The notes under the pieces are model-generated. The model searched no databases and was not told the DNA's origin. It was given only the letters and a program-made list of their open reading frames with translations. A program made the translations under genes and the position numbers. A DNA stretch of 7,716 bases from Spirochaetaceae bacterium (lineage in GTDB: Bacteria; Spirochaetota; Spirochaetia; Treponematales; Breznakiellaceae): positions 1-7,716 of the forward strand of contig JAIRMP010000263.1 in the NCBI GenBank assembly GCA_031258615.1, given 5' to 3'. This document shows, one piece after another, positions 1-6,300 of the stretch. Each line of letters begins with the position of its first letter. Position 1 is the first letter of the stretch.

Positions 1-625
1 TTGAGCGCGGCGTAAAACAGGGATGCCGGGATGATCGCGAGGAAGCGGCTCCGGGCGAGCAGGGCGACGGACAGACCCGCCCAGCCGAGACCGCCACTGA
101 AACCCTGGTAGCAGAGGCCGTATGTCCCGGCGACGGCGAAAAAACCCGCGAGTCCGCCAAGTCCGCCGGAGAGAGCCAGCGCCGGAGCGTGGCGGGCTTC
201 CGCGTCTATGCCGCCATAGCGGGCAAAGTCCGGGCTGCCTCCGGCTATGCGAAAGCGGTAGCCCGCTCCGGTCTTGGCTATGAAAACCCAGGTGGCAAGG
301 CAGGCGGCTATCGAAAGTATGAATGAAACGGAGAGATTCGAGGGCGGAAGTATGCGCGGGAGGACGGAGCGCAAGCGCGCCGTCGCCACGAGATTCCCGC
401 TGTCGTCGCGGAGCGGGCCGGCGATAAGGTAATCAACAACGGGTATGAGCGCGAAAGAGAGCAAAAAACTTGTTATCAGCACGTCCGCCCCCGCCTTTTT
501 TTTCAAAAAGGCGGGGGCGGACACCGCTCCGCAGGCGCAGCGGCGAGGGCGGCGAGGGCGAGCGATACCGCAGCCGGGCATGAGGGCGGCAGGAAGAGCA
601 GCACGGAGGCGGCCCGCGTGATCCG
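1..625 (-). pseudogene. ABC transporter permease (nucleoside/simple-sugar BMP type), 5'-truncated, frameshifted, runs off the left edge
   Basis: Translating the minus strand gives one open frame from about position 539 to the window edge. It holds hydrophobic membrane segments and the landmarks of the inner-membrane permease family that works with BMP-type lipoproteins to import nucleosides, riboflavin or sugars. A block reading APAFLKKKAGAD followed by VLITSFLLSFALIPVVDYL matches the family pattern of LK.K.GANEV plus a membrane helix. Further on come GYRFRIAGGSPDFARYGGI, GLCYQGFSGGLGWAGLSVAL and an ARSRFLAIIPASLFYAAL segment, all typical of the C-terminal half. The preceding helix (SVLLFLPPSCPAAVSLALAALA) lies in another frame, so there is a frameshift at about 530-550. 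The roughly 100 N-terminal residues the family normally has are missing and are replaced by a caspase-like sequence. The C-terminus lies outside the window. I am confident of the family, and fairly confident that the gene is broken. Confidence 0.75.
483..522. repeat. Perfect 18-bp palindrome with 4-nt loop inside the permease
   Basis: The arms GTCCGCCCCCGCCTTTTT (483-500) and its exact reverse complement (505-522) flank the loop TTTC. It lies within coding sequence and is read as the conserved APAFLKKKAGAD segment of the permease, so the hairpin either arose in place or replaced a similar sequence. On the minus strand the rising arm ends in a run of A, and the T-rich part sits at the loop, so it is not a standard terminator. 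Confidence 0.85.
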
Positions 626-860
626 GCTCCGGTTCTCCGGGCGGTCTTCTATCTGGGGGAAGTCCACGGGGATAAGGTAGTTTCCGCTGTCGCCGATCTG
701 GATGCCGTACCCGGCGTACCCAAAAAAGCACTCGCTGGTGGGGTTTGCGGAAAGGCGCTCTACATGATCCGCAACGGCCTTGTCAAACTCGTTAATGCCG
801 AGGTTGCGCTACAGGTCAACCTGATAGCCCAACTGTGTAAGGTCGGCGGCAAAACCTTTC
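626..860 (-). pseudogene. Caspase-like (peptidase C14) domain fragment
   Basis: The minus-strand frame starting near 858 reads SKGFAADLTQLGYQVDL, a TAG stop at 809-811, then RNLGINEFDKAVADHVERL, SECFFGYAGYGIQIGD and SGNYLIPVDF. This matches the p20 core of bacterial caspase-like peptidases: the L..LGY.V strand, then the FYYAGHG...NYLIPVD block. Two defects are visible. There is an in-frame stop, which one CAG to TAG change would explain, and the catalytic histidine of AGHG is Tyr (AGYG). The second catalytic residue, a Cys that normally lies some 40-50 residues further on, is absent because the sequence passes into the ABC permease at about 620-640 in the same frame. The N-terminus merges with a duplicated unit that also carries a tRNA end. 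This is an inactive remnant, brought in or left by a rearrangement. The exact boundaries are approximate. Confidence 0.65.
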
Positions 861-914
861 GATCCCTGTGCAGTTTCATCGGAATGTTCTGTTTTTTGAG
901 CCGCACAGGGATCG
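840..914. repeat. Direct repeat, copy 1 (contains tRNA-Lys 3' end)
   Basis: This 75-bp unit starts AGGTCGGCGGCAAAACC and ends GAGCCGCACAGGGATCG. It matches 999-1074 apart from one substitution and one T in a homopolymer. Its right end (898-914) is identical to the 3' end of the adjacent tRNA-Lys gene. Within it, 860-871 and 903-914 form a perfect 12-bp inverted repeat, so it can fold into a hairpin. Its left end is the start of the caspase-like fragment. Confidence 0.9.
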
Positions 915-968
915 CCCTCCAGCCTTCAACATCCTGTTTCAGGCTTCCGGGCCGTGGTTTTGCCTTAC

Positions 969-986
969 GGCGCCATCCGTGGCGCC
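969..986. repeat. Short hairpin between the two direct repeats
   Basis: The arms GGCGCCA (969-975) and TGGCGCC (980-986) enclose the loop TCCG, and TTTT follows on the plus strand. The form resembles a small terminator reading rightwards, but no plus-strand gene precedes it. A second, imperfect stem lies at 921-945 (AGCCT/AGGCT with inner AACA/TGTT). Read on the minus strand, both carry a GGATG core, as if they belonged to a small array of hairpins filling the 84-bp spacer at 915-998. Confidence 0.55.
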
Positions 987-998
987 TTTTCCTCCCGT

Positions 999-1074
999 AG
1001 GTCGGCGGCAAAACCTTTCGATCCCTGTGCAGTTTCATCGAAATGTTCTGTTTTTTTGAGCCGCACAGGGATCG
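999..1074. repeat. Direct repeat, copy 2 (overlaps the 3' end of tRNA-Lys)
   Basis: This is the second copy of the unit at 840-914, offset by 159-160 bp, and it ends inside the functional tRNA gene. Its inverted arms are longer here: TTCGATCCCTGTGC (1017-1030) is an exact reverse complement of 1063-1076, which is the T-loop and 3' T-stem of the tRNA. The sequence beyond the tRNA end can therefore pair with the tRNA T-arm in a precursor transcript. Confidence 0.9.
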
Positions 1075-1129
1075 AACCTGTGACCCGCAGATTAAGAGTC
1101 TGCTGCTCTACCAGCTGAGCTAGCGGCCC
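1057..1129 (-). tRNA. tRNA-Lys (anticodon CUU)
   Basis: The 73-nt minus-strand sequence folds as a canonical cloverleaf. The acceptor arm GGGCCGC pairs with GCGGCTC (one G-U), the D arm is GCTC/GAGC, the anticodon arm is GCAGA/TCTGC with loop CTCTTAA, the variable loop is GGGTC, and the T arm is ACAGG/CCTGT with loop TTCGATC. The anticodon is CTT, which reads lysine AAG codons. The discriminator base is A, and a run of A follows it instead of CCA, so CCA must be added after transcription. It lies 106 bp downstream of nifA on the same strand but has its own promoter. The stretch between them has small GC stems and no T-tract terminator. Confidence 0.97.
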
Positions 1130-1148
1130 GTTGTGTTAAGGTGATTTT

Positions 1149-1177
1149 ATAGTAAAAAATTATTGCCATACTGTCAA
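1149..1177 (-). promoter_or_regulatory. Sigma70-type promoter of tRNA-Lys
   Basis: On the minus strand a perfect -35 box TTGACA (1172-1177) is followed after 17 bp by TACTAT (1149-1154). The expected start near 1142 is about a dozen bases before the mature tRNA 5' end at 1129. Spacing and position fit a strong stable-RNA promoter. A shifted -10 (TATAAA, 1146-1151) is possible but would give a 20-bp spacer. Confidence 0.75.
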
Positions 1178-1235
1178 CACGCACGCAGGTAATAGCCTGC
1201 CTGCCGTCCGTCTTCCGGCGGCATCCTTTCACGGC

Positions 1236-2885
1236 TCAGGCGCCCTTGCGGAAGGCGCGCCAGTTTATGCCGTAGTGGTGTATCCGCAGCCCCATCTGCC
1301 GTTCCGTGATCCCCAGCGCGCGGGCCGCAGCGGACATATTGCCTTCGCTGTTCTTCATCGCCTCCGTTATCATCTCCTTTTCGAGGCGCGAAAGGGCGGC
1401 GTCCAGCGTGGTCGTCAGCTCCGTGTTGGTGGAGGCGGGCGACTGTAGACTGGGCGGCAGGTTGTACGAATGGATCACCATGTCTTTGGACAGGATTACC
1501 GCCCGTTCAATGCAGTTTTCAAGCTCGCGGATATTGCCGGGCCAGTGGTAGTTTGTCAACAGGTCTATCGCGAGGCTCGAAATACGCTTTATCAGCTTGC
1601 CGTTCTTTTCCGCGTACTTTTCGGTGAAATAGTCTGCGAGCAGCATGATGTCGCTTTTCCGCTGCCGCAGCGGCGGCATATGCAGCATGAACACGTTCAA
1701 CCTGTAGAACAGATCCTCGCGAAAACGCCCCGCCTTCACCTCATCCTCCAGGTTCCGGTTGCTGGCCGCGATGATTCGCACGTCCACCTTGATCGTATGC
1801 GAGCCTCCGACGCGCTCGATCTCCCTCTCCTGAAGCACGCGGAGCAGTTTTACCTGAAGCTGAGGCGGAAGTTCGCCTATCTCGTCCAGGAATATCGTCC
1901 CTGAGTCCGCCATCTCGAAGCGTCCCTTGTGCTGGTTTATCGCGCCGGTAAAAGCGCCCTTTTCGTGGCCGAAAAGTTCGCTTTCTATCACGGACTCAGG
2001 CAGCGCGGCGCAGTTCACTTTGAGGAAGGGCTTGCCGCTCCGTTTTGAAAGCCTGAAAATCTCGGCGGCAATCAGTTCCTTGCCGGTGCCGCTCTCACCC
2101 GTTATCAGCACGTTGGCGTCAGTCGGCGCGACCTGGGTCACCAGCGCGTACATATCCCGTATCGCGCTGCTCGTCCCTATCATCACGCTGTCCACGTCTA
2201 CGCGCCCCAGTTGGTAGCAGGCGGTATCCCTGCCGCCTTTTTTGATCACCTCGCCGGAAAGAGGCTCGTGGCTCGCCTTGTACTGTTCCTCCATGATGCG
2301 TTCCCGCAGCTTTGCCGAGTCCGCTATTATCGCCGCGACCTTTTCCAGCAGCGTTCTATCGCGCGTCATCAGCTTTTCCGCGTCGGGGTTCGTCTCGCCC
2401 TTCAAGCTGAGCCGCCGCTCGGCGCTCAACGTGCCTATCACGCCGCCGGATGCCCGTATCGGTACGCAGCAGTAGCTCATGCCGGCCATATCCTCCCGTT
2501 TGCGGTTCTTGGCGCGGTTCAGAAAGCGCTCCGCCTTCGACAGGTCCGGTACGGAGATCGCAATGCCCGTCTCAAATACCCTGCCGACAAGCCCCTCGCC
2601 AAGCCGGTAAACGCCGCGTTCCTTCTCCTCAGCCTTGAGGCCGTACGCTTCCTCTATCTTCAAAAGGCCGGTGGCGCGGTTTAACAGGGTTATCATCCCG
2701 TACTTCAGCGACGCTCTAACCTCCAGAATGCTCAGCACGGGCCCCAGAGCCGAGCGCAGTTCAACATGCTTGTCCAGCGTGCGGGCAATGTCAAAGAGCA
2801 GTTCAAGTTCGTATATGTCGGAATACTGTTCGTTGCTAGTCTCCGCCCGCATGGTAAGGTCAGAATCCATGCCTCCATTATACAT
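1236..2885 (-). CDS. nifA: NifA-like sigma54-dependent transcriptional activator
   Basis: This 549-residue bacterial enhancer-binding protein would remodel sigma54 RNA polymerase at nitrogen-fixation promoters. An N-terminal GAF domain (about 25-195) contains the NifA-like stretch GEGLVGRVFETG...VPDLS....FLNR. The AAA+ domain (about 232-460) has Walker A GESGTGKE (263-270), the sigma54-contact loop GAFTGA (310-315), Walker B with D334-E335, and the GRFREDLFYRLN block (386-397). The C-terminal helix-turn-helix (about 505-545) ends GITERQMGLRIHHYGI, typical of NifA rather than NtrC. The five cysteines are at 139, 140, 223, 292 and 458, and no Cys cluster lies in the linker after the AAA+ domain, so the oxygen-sensing metal motif of rhizobial NifA is absent. 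No receiver domain and no nif structural genes are visible. The start is uncertain: ATG at 2885 has a poor ribosome site, GGAGG lies immediately before the ATG at 2870, and an ATG at 2852 is also possible. Confidence 0.85.
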   Translation of the reverse strand: MYNGGMDSDLTMRAETSNEQYSDIYELELLFDIARTLDKHVELRSALGPVLSILEVRASLKYGMITLLNRATGLLKIEEAYGLKAEEKERGVYRLGEGLVGRVFETGIAISVPDLSKAERFLNRAKNRKREDMAGMSYCCVPIRASGGVIGTLSAERRLSLKGETNPDAEKLMTRDRTLLEKVAAIIADSAKLRERIMEEQYKASHEPLSGEVIKKGGRDTACYQLGRVDVDSVMIGTSSAIRDMYALVTQVAPTDANVLITGESGTGKELIAAEIFRLSKRSGKPFLKVNCAALPESVIESELFGHEKGAFTGAINQHKGRFEMADSGTIFLDEIGELPPQLQVKLLRVLQEREIERVGGSHTIKVDVRIIAASNRNLEDEVKAGRFREDLFYRLNVFMLHMPPLRQRKSDIMLLADYFTEKYAEKNGKLIKRISSLAIDLLTNYHWPGNIRELENCIERAVILSKDMVIHSYNLPPSLQSPASTNTELTTTLDAALSRLEKEMITEAMKNSEGNMSAAARALGITERQMGLRIHHYGINWRAFRKGA

Positions 2886-2904
2886 TTTTGTAGTTTCACT
2901 TCAA
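2877..2904 (-). promoter_or_regulatory. nifA: Possible sigma70 promoter overlapping the annotated nifA start
   Basis: The minus strand has TTGAAG (2899-2904), a 16-bp spacer and a perfect TATAAT (2877-2882). The TATAAT begins one base after the ATG that opens the longest frame (2883-2885). If this promoter is used, transcription starts near 2870, and translation must begin at the ATG at 2870 (nearly leaderless) or at 2852. It may also be chance. Confidence 0.35.
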
Positions 2905-3091
2905 GTCCAAGCAGGCCAGCCTGCACCAAACATACGCCAATAGTTTAGGAGTCGTCCTTGTCATCCGCTTTACAAGAAGGGTGGAGTTTGCGGTAAGCCA
3001 CCATTTTCGCCTCAAACCATGGACAGCTATAGGAAAACTCTGTCCCAAGACAGGTATGGAATCAACATTTGCGGGGCAAGTTTAGAACAAC

Positions 3092-3126
3092 GGCGGCGGT
3101 GGAGCAGACCCTACAGACGGAATGAA
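3092..3126 (+). repeat. DPTDG repeat, partial copy A
   Basis: The segment GCGGCGGTGGAGCAGACC followed by CTACAGACGGAATGAA matches the right half of copies B and C. The left half is degenerate, with a recognisable GGCAAGTTT at about 3075-3083. One frame reads GADPTDGMK and then soon stops. It lies about 115 bp before copy B in the same orientation. Confidence 0.75.
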
Positions 3127-3189
3127 AAATCGGGAAAAAGATCATTGACTTTACAGATAAAAAGAAATAAAAGAATATGAAAAATATTT

Positions 3190-3257
3190 ATAAACCGTCC
3201 CGCCGTAGATGCGCAGACAAGTTTGCGGCGGGGCAGCAGACCCGACAGACGGAATGA
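3190..3257 (+). repeat. DPTDG repeat, full copy B
   Basis: This 68-bp unit starts ATAAACCGTCCCGCCG and ends GACAGACGGAATGAA. It aligns from end to end with copy C on the other strand (7126-7193) with scattered substitutions and two compensating one-base indels. CCCGCCG (3198-3204) can pair with CGGCGGG (3227-3233), so the left half is a hairpin. One frame reads ADPTDGMNE and continues into addA without a stop, so an upstream ATG inside the repeat (3209) could be miscalled as the addA start. Confidence 0.85.
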
Positions 3258-3322
3258 ATGAAAGTTCCCGGCCCACTGGGGGGGAGGGGGTAGGTGGTGA
3301 TGGATCATGGAGAAAAACAGCT

Positions 3323-6300
3323 ATGACAGTTGATGATGTATTGAAGGGGCTGAACGCGGAACAGCTTGAGGCCGTAAAGACGCTTTCCAGCGTTGTGGTG
3401 AGCGCGGGGGCGGGTTCCGGCAAGACAAAGGTTTTGGCGTCGCGCTTCGTGTACCTTGTTGTGGAAAAGGGTCTCAAGGTTGACGAGATTCTGACGCTTA
3501 CATTTACAAACAAGGCCACGAACGAAATGTACAGCCGCATCTACAGGCTGCTGTCCGAGCAGGATAACGCGGCGGCGCCATATATGGCGGCGCCATGTAT
3601 GGCGGCGCGGGAGGCTGTGCGGGACTTTCACAAGTCCAGGATACAGACGCTGGACTCTTTTTGCGGCGAAATTTGCGCGCTTGCCTCCGCCCGTTACGGG
3701 ATAAGAAGCGATTTTACAACGGACGCGGACGCGGCGCGCGGCATGGCAGGCGAGGCGGCGCTCTCCTTCGTGCTGGACAACCGCGACAGTCCCGGAATAA
3801 AGGCGCTGATCACGGACAACAGGATACGCGATATAGCGCAGGGCCTTTTCGCGGAAATCGTTACCGACTATGGCTCGATAACAAAGCCGCTGCCGTTCGA
3901 CCTGTACATTCAACGACAGCGGAACGAGTTGCTCGAAAAATGGCGGCTCTATTCGGACTACGTGGACGAGATGGCCGCCGTCATAAAAAGCTCACTTGCC
4001 GGCGTTAAGAATGTTACTACGGCAACGTATAAAAACTTTTCCGCGCTGTTCAACGGGAAACTTGACCTTACCAACCCCGGCATAGCCGGGGTACTCGCGG
4101 GCGGGGAGGAGGACTCCTCCCGCGAAAAAGACGGGGAACGGGAAGCGCTCTGCCGCTTCCTGGAGGCTCTTGCCGGGATCAACGCGCTGCGCAAGGTGGG
4201 AAAGACGGGAGGCATGGAGGCGATAGGGGAGGTTCACGGCAATTTCAAGGATGAGGTGTACCCCCAGCTCGTCAGGATAGCGGCAATGGCGCTCAACTTT
4301 GACACGGTAAGGGATGTGTTCTCGCTGCTTGATAAGTTTCAAACGGACTTCAACAACAAAAAACGCCTGTCGGGAATCATGACGTTCAACGATGTCGCCG
4401 AGCTTGCGCTTACGATTCTGAAAAACGAGGCGGATATAAGGAACATTTACGCGGAAAAGATAAAGGCGATAATGATAGACGAGTTTCAGGACAACAATGA
4501 ATTGCAGCGTGAACTGTTGTTCTTGACCATAAAGGACGGAAAGGACAGAAGCATATTTTTTGTCGGCGATCAGAAGCAGTCCATATACCGCTTTCGCGGC
4601 GCGGACGTATCGGTATTCAGGAGGCTGGGGCGCGAGATCGAGAAAAACATCAGGCTGAAAGTAAACTACCGTTCCGGCGGGCATCTGATACGAGCCTTTA
4701 ACGAGATATTCAGCAGGGTTTTCCCGGAAAGAGTGGGGGACGTACCTGACTTTGAGGCGGAGTACGAGGCGCTCGCCCTGCCAGCGGACTCCGGCGCGGA
4801 CGCCGCAGGCGGGAAAGCCGCCGCCGGGAAAGTCGCCGTCTGCCTGTTCGACAAAGACAGCCTGGCGGACGACGCCGAATGTGAGGCGGAAGATGTGGAG
4901 GCGGCCTTTGTCGCGGAGAGGATAAGGCGCATGGTGGACGGCGCGTACAGCGTTTGGGACAGGGAGGCCGGCAAAGACCGCCCCTGCGACTATACCGATT
5001 TTGCCGTGCTGGAACGGAGCGTGAGCCATCAGCACAACCTCGAAAAACAACTCCGCGCCTTCGGCGTGCCGTACAACTCCGAAAACTGCGCGGGCCTTTT
5101 CCTGGACGCGCCCGCAAACGACACGTACAATTTCCTGCGCCTGCTGGTCTACCCCAAGGACAAGAGCGCCTACGCCGCCGTCCTCCGCTCCCCGTTCACC
5201 CGCCTGAGCGACATAACGCTGACCGTCTGCATGCTCAAGTTTTCCGGCGTCCCGTTCGACGCCGGCATCCTGGATGATATTCCCGAAGCGGAGAGGGCGC
5301 GGTACAGGCGGGCAGGCGGCGTGTACTACGGCCTGCTGCGCGGGATACGCGAGCGGAATTTAAGCTCGGCGGAACTCGTTACCAGGCTGTGGTACGACTA
5401 CGGCTACCGCTACGAGACGCTCTGGTCGTCCGGGGCGCAGGTTTACGGCGACATATACGACTACCTGTTCGAGCTGGCGCGGATAAACGACGCCAGCGGG
5501 CGGACGCTTGCCGGTTTTGTCGATTACCTTGACGCGCTTGTGTCGAGCAGGGAAAAGCTGTCGGACTTTGATCTGCCGCGTATGCGGAAGGGCGGCGTAA
5601 AAATTATGACGGTACACAAGAGCAAGGGGCTCGAATTTCCCATAGTGTTCATTTACGGGGCCGGTTCTCACGGGCGGAATGTAAGAAATCAGGGCCTTGC
5701 CGCGTACAGTCCCGAATGGGGCGTCTCGCTAAACCTGAAATCTCCCTTGAATTTTCCGGCGGGCGAAGCCGGGAACTATTTTTTCGACCTTGTACGCGAG
5801 ACGGAGAAGCGGAAGGAGGAAGCGGAACTGCGCCGCCTCCTGTACGTGGCTATGACGCGGGCGGAAGACACCCTTGTCATCAGCGGAATCAAAAACAACA
5901 AGGCCACCGGCTCGAAGAGTTTTCTCGATCTGCTGGAGGGCGTTCCGGACGAAGAGGGCGCCTCTTTCTCGCGTGAGGAGATAGAGGCGCGGAGCAGGGC
6001 TGACATACGCCGGGCGGCGGCCATGTACAACGGGGCGGCGGGCGGACAGAAAGCAGCCTCCATCACGGACGCCGCCGCCGGGGCGCAGGCGATGTACGAC
6101 GGGGCGGCGGAAACCGTACGCCCTGAGATTTTCATCATGCGGAAGCAGGCAAGCCGCCTGGCGGAGGCCGCTTCCGGCGCTAGTCCGTCCACCCCCGTCA
6201 GCCGGCTGTCAGGCGGAACTGACGACTTTTTTGAAGATTTAGGTCTGACGCCGGCGGAATTCGGCTCGCTGGTACACCGCGTAATAGAAGAACGCTTCAC

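Larger units (their letters stand above)
2886..3322. other. Divergent intergenic region between nifA and addA
   Basis: This stretch separates two divergent starts and holds no gene I can identify. It contains, left to right: a 19-codon minus-strand reading frame (2945-3004) with a GAGG five bases before its ATG; a partial DPTDG repeat (about 3092-3126); an AT-rich tract with TTGACT at 3145-3150 and a weak TAAAAG 17 bp later, which might drive addA; a full DPTDG repeat (3190-3257); and a G-rich run (3278-3297). I found no convincing -24/-12 sigma54 promoter and no paired NifA upstream sites. Confidence 0.6.

Noticed and set aside
760..1038. 92-residue minus-strand frame with a repeated KLHRDRKVLPPT peptide
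   Set aside because: The peptide repeat is only the translation of the duplicated 75-bp unit. The frame conflicts with the caspase-like reading and has no ribosome site.
840..1129. attL/attR of a present integrative element at tRNA-Lys
   Set aside because: Only 84 bp separate the two copies, and there is no integrase or cargo in the window. At most it is a scar.
1178..1235. Terminator for nifA
   Set aside because: Small GC stems are present (around 1194-1229), but no T-tract follows on the minus strand.
2211..2684. 157-residue plus-strand frame opposite nifA
   Set aside because: It overlaps the conserved GAF region of nifA on the other strand and shows no domain of its own.
2886..2960. Sigma54 -24/-12 promoter for nifA
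   Set aside because: No GG-N10-GC pair with the expected TGGCAC/TTGCA context was found. A TGGCCTGCTTGG stretch has the wrong spacing.
3569..3610. CRISPR-like repeat
   Set aside because: The units are 15 bp, contiguous and coding inside addA, with no spacers.
3992..5050. 352-residue minus-strand frame opposite addA
   Set aside because: It is antisense to a gene with all helicase motifs in the right order. The peptide has no recognisable domain, as expected for a GC-rich shadow frame.
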